Positions 43,340 through 53,447 of a DNA stretch of 64,000 nucleotides are shown piece by piece (position 1 is the stretch's first letter; each line of letters begins with the position of its first letter). The notes beneath the pieces were generated by a model. It was not told where the DNA came from, did not search any database, and was given only the letters and a program-made list of their open reading frames with translations. Both the position numbers and the translations under genes were made by a program. The DNA comes from Pantoea sp. SOD02 (lineage in GTDB: Bacteria; Pseudomonadota; Gammaproteobacteria; Enterobacterales; Enterobacteriaceae): contig NZ_CP102604.1 in assembly GCF_024707505.1 (NCBI RefSeq), positions 620,001-684,000 on the forward strand, read 5' to 3'.

Positions 43340-44545
43340 ATGAGTTTTTCTCAAGGTCTCAGCGGCCTCAACGCGGCAGCCAAAGCGCTGGACGTGGTGG
43401 GCAACAACATCGCTAACTCACAAACCAGCGGTTTCAAAAGTGGTTCTATCGCCTTCGCCGATATCTTTGCCGGTTCAGTTGGCTTAGGTGTGCAGGTGGC
43501 GGGCGTTAGCCAGAACTTTGCAGACGGCGGTTTAAACTTTACCGGCCGCAACCTCGACATTGGTCTTCAGGGCAAAGGCTTTTTCCGTATGCAGAACGAG
43601 GGTGGTGGCGTGTTTTATGGCCGTAACGGCCAGTTCGATCTCGATGCTAACAGCAATATCATCAACAAAACTAACAACTTGTTCCTGACCGGTTATCAGG
43701 CTACTGGCACGCCGCCAACGATTCAGCCTGGCGCACCCGTTGGACCGATCCAGATCCCAACCGGCGATATGCCGCCAGCAGAGTCCACCACAGGTTCGGT
43801 CACCGGAAATCTGCAGGCCGATGACGACACGATCATCACGGTTGGATTCGATCACACCAAGCCGGAAACCTACAACTACACCAGTCAGGTTGAAGCAACG
43901 GATAGCTTGGGTAATAAGCACACCATCAAACTCTACTTCGTGCAGACTGCTGCTGGTACGTGGAAGGCTTACGCTCGAGACGAAACCTCGCCAGCTGTCG
44001 GTCCCGCGAGTGAGTTACCACTAAGCTTCGACGCCAACGGCAATATTGATATGCCGAGTGCCATCATCAATGTGAAGAGTAGCCGATATAATGGTGCTAA
44101 TGCGTTGGATCTCGACATTGATCTCTCTGCCATCACCAAATACAGCGGTGACAGCACGATGAAGCTGAACGAGATCGATGGCCAGGCGCCGGGCAAATAT
44201 CAGACGTTTACTGTCGGTGATAACGGTGAAGTGGTTGCTACTTACAGCAACGGTAAAAAGCAGACGATCGCCCAGATCGTGCTGGCAGACTTTGCCAATA
44301 GCGGTGGCCTGGCAGCAGAAGGCAATAACCTGTGGTCGGAGACGCCACAGTCGGGCCAACCGTTCCTCGGCACCTCCGGTTCCGGCAGCTTTGGCTCCGT
44401 TAAAGGGAGTTCACTGGAAGGTTCGAATGTTGATATGGGTGAGGAGATGGTCAACATGATCGTCTATCAGCGCAACTATCAGTCGAACTCGCAAACCATC
44501 AAAACCCAGTCTGAGCTACTCCAGACGCTGGTTAACCTGCGTTAA
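43340..44545 (+). CDS. flgE: Flagellar hook protein FlgE
   Basis: The 401-residue protein has the axial-family N-terminus SFSQGLSGLNAAAKALDVVG with NNIANSQTSGFKSG, and a C-terminus ending MIVYQRNYQSNSQTIKTQSE. The middle carries the D1/D2 beta domains. It is the sole hook subunit, about 120 copies per hook. SD is weak but the start is fixed by family alignment. Confidence 0.98.
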   Translation: MSFSQGLSGLNAAAKALDVVGNNIANSQTSGFKSGSIAFADIFAGSVGLGVQVAGVSQNFADGGLNFTGRNLDIGLQGKGFFRMQNEGGGVFYGRNGQFDLDANSNIINKTNNLFLTGYQATGTPPTIQPGAPVGPIQIPTGDMPPAESTTGSVTGNLQADDDTIITVGFDHTKPETYNYTSQVEATDSLGNKHTIKLYFVQTAAGTWKAYARDETSPAVGPASELPLSFDANGNIDMPSAIINVKSSRYNGANALDLDIDLSAITKYSGDSTMKLNEIDGQAPGKYQTFTVGDNGEVVATYSNGKKQTIAQIVLADFANSGGLAAEGNNLWSETPQSGQPFLGTSGSGSFGSVKGSSLEGSNVDMGEEMVNMIVYQRNYQSNSQTIKTQSELLQTLVNLR

Positions 44546-44555
44546 GGATAGCTGA

Positions 44556-45293
44556 ATGGATCGCGCAATATACACCGCCCTGAGTGCCGCCAGTGCCTCA
44601 ATGAACCGTCAGGCGGTCACCGCAAACAATCTGGCCAACAGCTCGACAGCTGGCTTTCGTGCCCAGCTGGCGGCTTTCCGCGCCGTGCCAATTCAGGGCG
44701 AAACCCTGCAAACCCGTGCGCTGGTGGCGGAATCCACGCCATTCCATGACAACACCATGGGACCGATCACGCATACCGGCCGCAGCCTGGATGTGGCACT
44801 GCCACAGAACGGTTGGCTGGCAGTGGCCTTGCCAGACGGCAGTGAGGGTTACACCCGCAACGGCACCATCGAAGTGGATAACGAAGGCGCCTTAAGTGTC
44901 GGCGGTAAGCCACTGATGGGCGATGGCGCGCCACTGACCATTCCGCCACAGGCCAACGTCACCATTGCCGCCGACGGCACAATTTCAGCGCTGGGTGCGG
45001 GTGATGATCCAACCGCAGTCGTGCCGGTGGGGCGTTTGAAGATGGTTAATGCGGACATGGCGGATTTACTGCACGGCGATGACGGTGTGTTCCGCGCCGC
45101 AGCAGGGAATGCGCTGGCGCAGGACGACACGCTGCGTCTCAGCCCGGAAGCGCTGGAAGGCAGCAACGTCAGCCCGGTGAAAGCCATGACCGAGATGATC
45201 GCTAACTCACGCGGCTTCGAGATGAACATGAAGGTGATTCGCAGCGCCGACGAGAATGCCCAGAAGGCCAACCAGTTATTGAGCGTGGGCTAA
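44556..45293 (+). CDS. flgF: Flagellar rod protein FlgF
   Basis: The 245-residue protein begins [20 protein letters not shown] as in E. coli FlgF, contains [18 protein letters not shown], and ends with an axial-family helix ([20 protein letters not shown]). Proximal rod component. Confidence 0.97.
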   Translation: MDRAIYTALSAASASMNRQAVTANNLANSSTAGFRAQLAAFRAVPIQGETLQTRALVAESTPFHDNTMGPITHTGRSLDVALPQNGWLAVALPDGSEGYTRNGTIEVDNEGALSVGGKPLMGDGAPLTIPPQANVTIAADGTISALGAGDDPTAVVPVGRLKMVNADMADLLHGDDGVFRAAAGNALAQDDTLRLSPEALEGSNVSPVKAMTEMIANSRGFEMNMKVIRSADENAQKANQLLSVG

Positions 45294-45315
45294 TCGCCTA
45301 CCGAGGAGCTTTACG

Positions 45316-46098
45316 ATGATCCGTTCTTTATGGATTGCAAAAACCGGTCTGGAAGCACAGCAGACCAATATGGATGTGATTTCCAACAACCTGGCGAACG
45401 TCAACACCAACGGCTTCAAACGCCAGCGTGCCGTATTCCAGGATCTGTTGTACCAGACCATGCGTCAGCCCGGCGCACAGGCATCGGAACAAACTACGCT
45501 GCCAAGCGGCTTGCAGTTGGGTACCGGTGTGCGTCCGGTCTCCACTCAGCGGATCCACACGCAAGGTGGCTACAACGAAACCGGCAACGAAACCGATGTT
45601 GCCATTGAAGGTAAAGGCTTTTTCCAGGTGCAGATGCCTGATGGCAGCACCGCCTATACGCGTGATGGTCACTTCGATAAAAACGAAAATGGTCAGTTGG
45701 TGAATGCTGAAGGCCATCCGGTTCAGCCGGGGATTGTCATCCCACCAGATGCAAAAGCCCTGCAAATCAGCAATGACGGTATTGTCAGCGTGACGTTGGC
45801 CGGACAGGCGCAGCCGCAGCAAATCGGTCAGTTGACCCTGGCGACTTTCGTCAATGAAGCCGGACTTGAGAGCGCAGGCGGCAACCTTTATCGCGAAACT
45901 CAATCTTCCGGTGCGCCGAACGAGCTGAACCCAGGCATGGAAGATGCCGGCACGCTGAAGCAGAAATACGTGGAAACCTCCAACGTCAACGTGGCGGAAG
46001 AGCTGGTCACCATGATTCAGGTGCAGCGCGCTTACGAGATCAACAGTAAAGCGGTATCGGCTTCTGACCAGATGCTGCAACGTCTTACGCAGCTGTAA
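45316..46098 (+). CDS. flgG: Flagellar distal rod protein FlgG
   Basis: The 260-residue protein begins [20 protein letters not shown] and includes [20 protein letters not shown], the FlgG signature. Its length equals E. coli FlgG. It forms the distal rod that carries the P and L rings. Confidence 0.98.
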   Translation: MIRSLWIAKTGLEAQQTNMDVISNNLANVNTNGFKRQRAVFQDLLYQTMRQPGAQASEQTTLPSGLQLGTGVRPVSTQRIHTQGGYNETGNETDVAIEGKGFFQVQMPDGSTAYTRDGHFDKNENGQLVNAEGHPVQPGIVIPPDAKALQISNDGIVSVTLAGQAQPQQIGQLTLATFVNEAGLESAGGNLYRETQSSGAPNELNPGMEDAGTLKQKYVETSNVNVAEELVTMIQVQRAYEINSKAVSASDQMLQRLTQL

Positions 46099-46158
46099 TT
46101 TCCGTTCTCTGCGGGCGCTGCCTACTGTGCAGCCCCGCAGACTGTTAACGACATCGAT

Positions 46159-46872
46159 ATGAATACATTTCTAACACTCTCGCCAGCTGTGATTGTTCGC
46201 GTGCTGTTTTGCACAGGCGCGCTGTTGATCAGCGGTTGCGCGCATATTTTGCAGAAGCCCCTCGTGGAAGGGCCCACTTCGGCAGCACCATTACCGATGG
46301 CACCGGTAGGCACCAGTGGCTCACTGTTTATGGCGGGCCAGGCAATGAACTACGGCTATCAGCCGATGTTTGAAGATCGTCGTCCGCGCAATGTTGGCGA
46401 TACGCTGACTATTTTGCTGCAGGAGAACGTAAGCGCCAGTAAGAGCTCCTCCGCCAGTGCTAACCGTAATGGATCGGCCGGAATGGGGCTGATTGCCGTA
46501 CCGACCAAAATGAGCAGTTGGTTGGGGGATGGCAAAGCCGATTTTGATGCCGAAGGAAAAAACGATTTCTCTGGCAAAGGCGGAGCCGCTGCTCGTAACA
46601 CCTTTACCGGCACCATCACCGTGACCGTCAACGAGTTGATGCCCAATGGCAACTTGCGCGTGGTGGGTGAGAAACAGATCGCCATCAACCAGGGCACCGA
46701 ATTCATTCGTTTCTCTGGCGTGGTGAATCCGCGCACCATCAGCGGCAGCAACACCGTGCCTTCCACCCAGGTGGCGGATGCCCGCATTGAGTATGTCGGC
46801 AATGGCTATATCAATGAAGCGCAGACAATGGGCTGGTTGCAGCGTCTGTTCCTGAATCTTTCACCTTTCTGA
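46159..46872 (+). CDS. flgH: Flagellar L-ring lipoprotein FlgH
   Basis: The 237-residue protein has a lipoprotein signal; the lipobox LISG precedes the acylated C27. It contains [32 protein letters not shown] and the C-terminal [20 protein letters not shown] seen in enterobacterial FlgH. Outer-membrane bushing of the flagellum. Confidence 0.97.
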   Translation: MNTFLTLSPAVIVRVLFCTGALLISGCAHILQKPLVEGPTSAAPLPMAPVGTSGSLFMAGQAMNYGYQPMFEDRRPRNVGDTLTILLQENVSASKSSSASANRNGSAGMGLIAVPTKMSSWLGDGKADFDAEGKNDFSGKGGAAARNTFTGTITVTVNELMPNGNLRVVGEKQIAINQGTEFIRFSGVVNPRTISGSNTVPSTQVADARIEYVGNGYINEAQTMGWLQRLFLNLSPF

Positions 46873-46879
46873 TACTGCG

Positions 46880-48001
46880 ATGAAAAAACAATCCTTTCTA
46901 CTTATGATCAGCATCGTGCTCTACGGCATGATGCTGAGTCTGCCAAAACTGGCACACGCCGAACGCATTCGCGATTTAGTTAGCGTGCAGGGCGTGCGTT
47001 CCAATGCGCTGATGGGCTATGGCCTGATCGTCGGTTTGGATGGCACGGGTGACCAGACCATGCAGGCACCGTTTACCGGTCAAAGCGTCAACAACATGTT
47101 GTCGCAACTTGGTATCGCCGTGCCGCCCGGCACCAATATGCAGCTGAAAAACATTGCTGCTGTAATGGTGACGGCGGAGCTGCCGCCGTTTGCCCGTTCC
47201 GGTGACAAAATCGACATCGTGGTGTCGTCGCTGGGTAACGCCAAAAGTTTGCGTGGCGGCACCTTGTTAATGACGCCGCTTAAGGCGGCAGACAATCAAA
47301 TCTACGCCATGGCACAAGGTAACGTGCTGATCTCCGGCGCAGGCGCGCAGGCTGGCGGCAGTCGTGTGCAGGTTAATCAACTGAACGGCGGTCGAATCAG
47401 CGCGGGTGCCACGGTGGAGCGCGAAGTACCGAACGATTTCGCCAGCCAGAATGTGGTGCGTTTGCAGCTTAATGAATCTGATTTCTCGCTGGCACAGCTG
47501 ATCAGTGATGAGATTAATCGCCGCTACAACGGCGGTGCAGCTATACCCGAAGATGCGCGCACGGTGCGCCTGTTCGCGCCCGCAGATGGCCCTTCACGCG
47601 TGCGTTTTCTTGCTAACATTCAGGATATTCCCGTCCGCGTGAACGTGCAGGATGCCAAAGTCATCGTTAACTCTCGTTCCGGTTCTGTGGTGATGAACCG
47701 CCATGTGCAGTTGGATAGTTGTGCGGTAGCGCATGGTTCGCTGACGGTGGAAGTGACACAAAACAACGTGGTCAGCCAACCGGATACGCCATTCGGTGGC
47801 GGAGAAACCGTGGTGACACCGCAAACCGATATCTCCGTGCGCGATCAGGGCGGATCGCTACAAAACGTTCGCAGCAGCACCGATCTCAACAACGTGGTGC
47901 GCGCGCTCAATAATCTGGGTGCCACGCCGAACGAGCTGATGTCGATCTTGCAGGCGATGAAGAATGCCGGCTGCCTGCGTGCGAAGCTGGAGATCAACTA
48001 A
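46880..48001 (+). CDS. flgI: Flagellar P-ring protein FlgI
   Basis: The 373-residue protein has a Sec signal ending PKLAHAE, then [38 protein letters not shown] and a C-terminal [20 protein letters not shown]. It forms the peptidoglycan-level ring with help from FlgA. Overlaps flgJ by one base (TAATG). Confidence 0.98.
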   Translation: MKKQSFLLMISIVLYGMMLSLPKLAHAERIRDLVSVQGVRSNALMGYGLIVGLDGTGDQTMQAPFTGQSVNNMLSQLGIAVPPGTNMQLKNIAAVMVTAELPPFARSGDKIDIVVSSLGNAKSLRGGTLLMTPLKAADNQIYAMAQGNVLISGAGAQAGGSRVQVNQLNGGRISAGATVEREVPNDFASQNVVRLQLNESDFSLAQLISDEINRRYNGGAAIPEDARTVRLFAPADGPSRVRFLANIQDIPVRVNVQDAKVIVNSRSGSVVMNRHVQLDSCAVAHGSLTVEVTQNNVVSQPDTPFGGGETVVTPQTDISVRDQGGSLQNVRSSTDLNNVVRALNNLGATPNELMSILQAMKNAGCLRAKLEIN

Positions 48002-48927
48002 TGGAGCAATTCGATAAGTATGATCGTCCGGCGTTCGACATGCGTTCGCTGGATACGCTCAAGCGCGAGGCGGGGCGCTCCTCGCCTGACGCGCTCAAAG
48101 CAGCAGCGAAGCAGATGGAGGGCATCTTCGTGCAAATGATGATGAAGAGCATGCGTGATGCCAGCTTCAAAGACGAGTTGATGCACAGCCAATCATCCGA
48201 AATGTTCACGGCGATGCACGATCAGCAAGTGGCGCAAAATATTGCCGGGAGTGGTCAGCTCGGCTTTGCCGATTTAATCGTTCGCCAGTTGGGCGGTGAA
48301 AGTGAAAGCACGCAGGTTAGCGCGCCGGGGCGCGGGCCAATGTCGCTGGTGGGGGAATCCAGCTCGCCACGCGCTACTGGCCCGCTGCGTTTGCCAGCTC
48401 CGCTCTCTTTTGCTCAGCCTACTGAAGGTGCCCATCCGTTCATCAGCCGATTGATGCGCCCCGCACAGCAAGCCGCCCAGCAAAGCGGCGTGCATCCGCA
48501 TCTTATTCTGGCGCAGGCTGCGCTGGAGTCCGGCTGGGGTAAGCGTGAAATTCCTGCTGCCGATGGTACGCCCAGTCATAACCTGTTTGGTATCAAAGCC
48601 ACTGGCGACTGGCAGGGCAAAACCACCGAAATTACCACCACCGAATACATTGATGGCGTGAAGCGTAAGGTAAAAGCCGCATTCCGCGTTTATGACTCCT
48701 ATGAACACGCGCTGTCGGATTACGCCAAACTGCTGACGAAAAATCCACGCTATAACCGCGTAGTGGCATCCACCACGCCGGAGCAGGGCGCAAAAGCTCT
48801 GCAGGCTGGCGGTTACGCCACCGATCCGGCTTATGCGCAAAAGCTCATCACCATTATTCAGAAAGTGAAAGGCAATATTCAGCAAGGCGTTGCCGCCTAC
48901 CAGAGCGATATTTCGAAATTATTTTAG
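48001..48927 (+). CDS. flgJ: Rod-cap muramidase FlgJ
   Basis: The 308-residue two-domain protein has an N-terminal rod-cap part (AAKQMEGIFVQMMMKSMRDA) and a C-terminal glucosaminidase domain from about 145 with GVHPHLILAQAALESGWGK (catalytic Glu in ALESGWG) and DSYEHALSDYAKLLTKNPRY. It opens the peptidoglycan for rod passage. Confidence 0.97.
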   Translation: MEQFDKYDRPAFDMRSLDTLKREAGRSSPDALKAAAKQMEGIFVQMMMKSMRDASFKDELMHSQSSEMFTAMHDQQVAQNIAGSGQLGFADLIVRQLGGESESTQVSAPGRGPMSLVGESSSPRATGPLRLPAPLSFAQPTEGAHPFISRLMRPAQQAAQQSGVHPHLILAQAALESGWGKREIPAADGTPSHNLFGIKATGDWQGKTTEITTTEYIDGVKRKVKAAFRVYDSYEHALSDYAKLLTKNPRYNRVVASTTPEQGAKALQAGGYATDPAYAQKLITIIQKVKGNIQQGVAAYQSDISKLF

Positions 48928-48935
48928 AAAGTCGT

Positions 48936-48962
48936 TTTAGAGAATTTTGTAATCACCGATGA
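48936..48962 (+). promoter_or_regulatory. Sigma-28 promoter of flgK
   Basis: TTTA (48936-48939), 15 bp, ACCGATGA (48955-48962), 72 bp before the flgK ATG. Same spacing and -10 as the flgM promoter. Confidence 0.8.
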
Positions 48963-49033
48963 AATAAACAGAACAATGAATTTTTGAGCCGGTGACTAGC
49001 CGGTTCACCGATAACGGAATCTGTTAGACGCTT

Positions 49034-50671
49034 ATGAATAACCTCTTTAATTTAGCGCGCAGTGGCTTGAGCACCGCCCAATCGGCCCTGAGTGTGGTGG
49101 GTAGCAACCTCACCAATGGCATGTCACCTAACTACAGCCGTCGCGACATCCTGATTGGCGAATCCGGTGGTTTGAGCACCGCCAACGGCTTCTATGGCTA
49201 CGGCGCGAAAGTGAACGGTGTACAACGCGCTTACGATGCCTTTGCTAACTCACAACTGCGTGGTTCGGTCTCCAGTTGGGCTGCGCTGAACGGCCGCCAT
49301 GAACAGCTCACCGACATCGACAACATGTTGGGTGATGAGTCCGATAACGTCTCGGTTTCAATGAACAATCTGTTCAAAGCCATGGCTACGTTAAGCGAAA
49401 ATGCTTCTGATGGCCCATCGCGTGCTGCGGTATTCAATTCACTGGGTGTACTGACCCAGCGCTATAACGAAAGCGGCAAACGGTTGACTGGGTTGGAAAA
49501 AAGTACCAACACGCATATCGAACAAAGCGCCAAAGACATCAATAGCTTCACCGAACAGCTGGCGGAAGTGAACAAACAGCTGGAGCGCATTCAGGCGCAA
49601 AACGGCACGCCGCCTGCGGATCTGTTGGATCAGCGCGATACGCTGTTGGAAAATCTCAGCGAACAGATTGGTATCGATGTTACTGAAAACAAAATCAACG
49701 GACGTGTCGATATCACTCTGGCAGATGGTCGTCCGCTGGTGTCCGGTGATACCGCTTACAAGCTGGCGACTGCGCCTTCAGACAGCGATCCAAACAAGAT
49801 TGTGGTTTCGTATGTGGGCAGCGACGGCAAAGCCACGCCAATCAATGAAAGCAGCATCACCAAAGGCCGACTGGCGGGACTGTTCAAGTTCCGTAATGAA
49901 GATTTGGCCGTAGCGCGCAACGAGTTGAACCAGATTGCGTTCCAGATGGCCAGCCGCATGAACGAACAGCATCAAGCCGGTTTCGATCTCGATGGCAATC
50001 CGGGCGATCCGCTGTTCTCACTGCCGGACATGAAGGGCATAGCCAATACCAATAATACCGGTACCGGGCGTTTAGATAACATCCGCGTATTGGATTACAA
50101 GGCGGTCAATGCTGAGGATTACACCATTAGCTTTGATGGCGCCAACTGGAATGTCACCGGAGCGGATGGCCGTACGGTGCAAGCTAGCGCTTCAGGCGGC
50201 GTATTGAGCTTTGATGGTGTTGAAATCGATCTTCCACCGGTTGGCGTCAATGCCGGTGACAGCTTCAGTTTCAACCCAACAGCCGGTATGGCGGAAGGGA
50301 TTGGCCGTGCACTCAGTAGCGCCAGCAAATTCGCGGCTTCTGACAGCGCCATCGGCGGTACCTCGAACAACAACAACCTGGAAGCGATGCTGAAGATTCA
50401 GGATGAGAAACTGATTGGTGAAAATACCCTAACCAATGCTTATACCAAGCTGGTGGGCACCATCGGTGCGAACGCGCGTGCAGTGCAATCCGGATTAAAA
50501 TCGGCCGAAATTGATCTCAATACTAAGTATGAGACCAAACAGGCGTTGACGGGTGTAGATATGAATGAAGAGACGGTGAACATGAATATGTTCCTGCAGT
50601 ATTACCAGGCGAATGCCCAAATCCTGCAAACCGCCACCACGCTTTTCGACACGTTGTTGACGATTAAATAA
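49034..50671 (+). CDS. flgK: Hook-filament junction protein FlgK
   Basis: The 545-residue protein has the axial N-terminus LARSGLSTAQSALSVVGSNL and C-terminus ETVNMNMFLQYYQANAQILQ. First of the two junction proteins; exported with FlgN. A sigma-28 promoter lies upstream, so flgKL can be expressed with the late genes. Confidence 0.98.
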   Translation: MNNLFNLARSGLSTAQSALSVVGSNLTNGMSPNYSRRDILIGESGGLSTANGFYGYGAKVNGVQRAYDAFANSQLRGSVSSWAALNGRHEQLTDIDNMLGDESDNVSVSMNNLFKAMATLSENASDGPSRAAVFNSLGVLTQRYNESGKRLTGLEKSTNTHIEQSAKDINSFTEQLAEVNKQLERIQAQNGTPPADLLDQRDTLLENLSEQIGIDVTENKINGRVDITLADGRPLVSGDTAYKLATAPSDSDPNKIVVSYVGSDGKATPINESSITKGRLAGLFKFRNEDLAVARNELNQIAFQMASRMNEQHQAGFDLDGNPGDPLFSLPDMKGIANTNNTGTGRLDNIRVLDYKAVNAEDYTISFDGANWNVTGADGRTVQASASGGVLSFDGVEIDLPPVGVNAGDSFSFNPTAGMAEGIGRALSSASKFAASDSAIGGTSNNNNLEAMLKIQDEKLIGENTLTNAYTKLVGTIGANARAVQSGLKSAEIDLNTKYETKQALTGVDMNEETVNMNMFLQYYQANAQILQTATTLFDTLLTIK

Positions 50672-50682
50672 GGGAAAAGATA

Positions 50683-51576
50683 ATGCGATTAAGTACGCTT
50701 TATATGTTTAAACAAAGCGCTGAGAGCATGTCGAAGCGCGTGAGTGATAATAACGACGTTTATCTACGTTTATCGGCCGGAAAATCATTGTTGCGTGCAT
50801 CCGATGATCCCCAGGGGGCGACCGACGCCGTGAAATATCAGGATGCATTAGCCAAACTAGAGCTTTATAGCAATGTGCGTTCAGGTGTACGCGGTGCACT
50901 CCAGCATGAAGATAATATTCTGAGTTCGGCGGGAAATTTACTCACCACATCATTGACGGAAAAAATTGTTGCCGCTAAAAGCGACACTTATTCCGATGAA
51001 GACCGCAACGCGTTGGGCAAAGAAATTGGTGGTATTCGTGCCAATTTATTAGACCTGGCAAATACGCGTGATGGTAACGGGCGCTATATCTTCTCGGGTT
51101 TTCATACTGACACGCCACCTTTTGACGCTGCGGGAAATTACCAGGGCGGTACTGAAGCGCGTAAGCAAACCGTGGCAGACAGCACTGAAATGACGGTGAG
51201 CCATTTAGGTGACGATGTTTTTGGGGATATTTTCGGCAAGCTGGATGCAGCCGTCACCGAATTGAACAAATCACCTATTGATAAAGTGGCGTTGGATGCC
51301 GCGCTCAGTGAAGCCAGTAAGGCGGTCAGCGCAGGTATCGAGCGTTTAGGTAAAACCCAGGCAGAGCTGGGTACTAACATGCAACAGATTGATTCCCTCG
51401 ATTTAACCGGCGATAACCTGATCAATGAAACCATCGTTAAAGTGCAAAATGCGATTGGTTCAGATTACGGCACCATGACGTCGCTGATTATGGATTCAAA
51501 AATGTCGGAATTTGCGCTGAATGCTTCGATGTTGGTATTTCAATCGATGCAGAAAATGAGCTTATTTAATAAATAA
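50683..51576 (+). CDS. flgL: Hook-filament junction protein FlgL
   Basis: The 297-residue protein is flagellin-like at its N-terminus (LRLSAGKSLLRASDDPQGAT) with NGRYIFSGFHTDTPPF near 128 and a C-terminal helix ending FQSMQKMSLFNK. Second junction protein, 11 bp after flgK. Confidence 0.97.
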   Translation: MRLSTLYMFKQSAESMSKRVSDNNDVYLRLSAGKSLLRASDDPQGATDAVKYQDALAKLELYSNVRSGVRGALQHEDNILSSAGNLLTTSLTEKIVAAKSDTYSDEDRNALGKEIGGIRANLLDLANTRDGNGRYIFSGFHTDTPPFDAAGNYQGGTEARKQTVADSTEMTVSHLGDDVFGDIFGKLDAAVTELNKSPIDKVALDAALSEASKAVSAGIERLGKTQAELGTNMQQIDSLDLTGDNLINETIVKVQNAIGSDYGTMTSLIMDSKMSEFALNASMLVFQSMQKMSLFNK

Positions 51577-51608
51577 TCTTCTCTTTAGTTAATTTTCACT
51601 AACCAGGT

Positions 51609-51642
51609 CTTTCCTGTGAGTTTAAATCGGCTCACAGGAAAG
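51609..51642 (+). promoter_or_regulatory. Perfect hairpin over the ribosome-binding site of the MCP gene
   Basis: 12-bp arms CTTTCCTGTGAG (51609-51620) and CTCACAGGAAAG (51631-51642) close a 10-nt loop. The right arm contains AGGAAAG, the start of the Shine-Dalgarno region of the chemoreceptor at 51651. No T-run follows, so translational control or mRNA-end protection of flgL is likelier than termination. Confidence 0.65.
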
Positions 51643-51650
51643 GGAATGTC

Positions 51651-53291
51651 ATGCTTAAAAAACTTAAGATTCACAGTGCGATCAGTCTGATTATCAGTTT
51701 GTTCGCGGCTATTTTATTTGCCACCGTCATTTTTTCCCTTTATGACTCTTACTCTAATAATGTCAATTTCAAACGCATTGTTGTTTCTTCCGAGAATAAT
51801 GCTCGCGTGCGTGATGCGGCTTACAATATCAGTGCCGCGATGGCCAACACCAATGGCTTGATGCTGCAAGCAGCCAGAGGTCGCGCTCAGTCAGCAGACG
51901 TTGTTAAATTGACACATGTAACGCTGGATAAAGCACGTATCAGTATTGATGAGTTTATGTCTACGCCATTTAATTCTCCTGAGGAGAGTAAAGCGGGCGC
52001 AGAGGTAAATGCTGCATTTGACGCGGTGTATAAATCGGTGCTGGATAAAATCGATCATGTAGATAGTCCGGAAAGCTATGCCGGAACCCTCAATGATGAG
52101 ATGGCACTTCGTACCTTATTGCGCCAAAAAATCGCACAATATAATGACGTCACGTCTAAACAAAGTCAGGCTTATATCGACGAAGCCGAGTCAAATTATG
52201 AATATATGATTTACTCCGGCGTGCTGATTGTTGCTGTGGCCCTCATCATGATGTTTATTACGCGTATCTGGTTACGCCGTACCTTAGTGCAACGCATGAA
52301 GATGACCGTGGATATGTTGAAGCGTGTCGGCTCGGGCGATCTCAGCCACAAAGTTACTGTTGGTCAAACCAATGAAATTGGTGAAATGTTGCATGAACTG
52401 GAGGTGATGCGTACTTCGCTTACCGATACCATTCACGGCATACGTGAAAGCGTGCTGCATATTCATTCCAATGCGCAGGAGATTGCGCATGGCAATAACG
52501 ATCTCTCCTCTCGTACCGAAGAGCAGGCCGCCGCACTACAGCAAACTGCCGCCAGTATGGAGCAGATCAAAACTACGGTGCGTCAAAATGCTGATAACGC
52601 TCACTCTGCACGTCAACTGGCAGAAGGTGCCAGCAACAATGCGCGCCACGGTGGCGAGGCGATGCTAAGCCTCGAGCAAATCATGGCGCAGATTACGGTG
52701 AGCTCGCGGCAGATCGCCGATATCAATGGTGTGATTGACAGCATCGCCAATCAAACCAATATTCTGGCACTGAATGCCGCCGTTGAGGCCGCGCGCGCCG
52801 GAGAACAGGGACGCGGCTTTGCCGTGGTCGCAGAAGAAGTGCGTAATTTGGCGAAGCGCAGTGCGGATGCTGCTAAAGAGATCAATCAATTAATCACTAC
52901 CTGTGTGAGCAACATGGATACCGGTTCACGTCAGGTGAATCAGGCCAGCACAGTGATGCAAGAGATTGTCAGTTCAGTTGCTCAGGTCACGCAAATCATG
53001 GGCGAGATTACTTCGGCTTCTGATGAACAGAGTGCGGGCATCAACCAGATATCTCAGGCCGTTAACGAGATGGATTTGGTGACGCAGCAAAATGCGGCGA
53101 TGGTTGAAGAGGCGGCGATTGCGGCAGGTGAACTGGAAGCACAGTCTGAATCCCTGGAAAAACGCGTGGCGCAATTCATTCTTGGCAAAGAAGTGATAGC
53201 GGGTAAAGCTCCCTCGATGGCAAAAATAACCGCTTCACGCAGTGATTCCTTGTCTAATCCAAAAGACAACGAACAGTGGGAAACCTTTTAA
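51651..53291 (+). CDS. Methyl-accepting chemotaxis protein
   Basis: The 546-residue protein is a full receptor: TM1 at about 12-33, periplasmic four-helix-type ligand domain, TM2 at about 187-208, HAMP to about 260, and an intact signalling hairpin with NQTNILALNAAVEAARAGEQ near 365 and GRGFAVVAEEVRNLAKRSAD. Methylation helices carry the usual Glu/Gln pairs (SSRTEEQAAALQQTAASMEQ). The C-terminus ends QWETF, the CheR/CheB docking pentapeptide. The ligand is not predictable; it resembles the Tar/Tsr class in layout. It sits between flgL and fliA, not next to cheAW. Confidence 0.97.
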   Translation: MLKKLKIHSAISLIISLFAAILFATVIFSLYDSYSNNVNFKRIVVSSENNARVRDAAYNISAAMANTNGLMLQAARGRAQSADVVKLTHVTLDKARISIDEFMSTPFNSPEESKAGAEVNAAFDAVYKSVLDKIDHVDSPESYAGTLNDEMALRTLLRQKIAQYNDVTSKQSQAYIDEAESNYEYMIYSGVLIVAVALIMMFITRIWLRRTLVQRMKMTVDMLKRVGSGDLSHKVTVGQTNEIGEMLHELEVMRTSLTDTIHGIRESVLHIHSNAQEIAHGNNDLSSRTEEQAAALQQTAASMEQIKTTVRQNADNAHSARQLAEGASNNARHGGEAMLSLEQIMAQITVSSRQIADINGVIDSIANQTNILALNAAVEAARAGEQGRGFAVVAEEVRNLAKRSADAAKEINQLITTCVSNMDTGSRQVNQASTVMQEIVSSVAQVTQIMGEITSASDEQSAGINQISQAVNEMDLVTQQNAAMVEEAAIAAGELEAQSESLEKRVAQFILGKEVIAGKAPSMAKITASRSDSLSNPKDNEQWETF

Positions 53292-53331
53292 CGCTTTAAT
53301 TACCGACACGCATGGCGTTAATTAACCGCAT

Positions 53332-53430
53332 GGGAAATTCATTCAAATAAAGTAGCAGATTGGGCATTTTTATACGGGCTTATCGCACTATATGAATTTC
53401 CCCTTTCACCGGATAATTCTCATTGAGAAT
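53332..53430. promoter_or_regulatory. Inverted repeats in the fliA control region
   Basis: Two perfect inverted repeats: GGGAAATTCAT (53332-53342) with ATGAATTTCCC (53392-53402), 49 bp apart, and ATTCTCA-T-TGAGAAT (53416-53430) ending 3 bp before the fliA SD. The first pair brackets the likely promoter; the second lies in the leader. No match to a known operator was recognised. Confidence 0.4.
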
Positions 53431-53447
53431 ATGAGGTGAATAGAATC

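Noticed and set aside
45328..46080. 250-codon open frame antisense to flgG
   Set aside because: Mirrors flgG reading frame; no independent support.
53408..53438. Fur box ahead of fliA
   Set aside because: ATTCTCA-T-TGAGAAT has the half-sites in the wrong order for a 7-1-7 Fur site, and adjoining bases do not fit.
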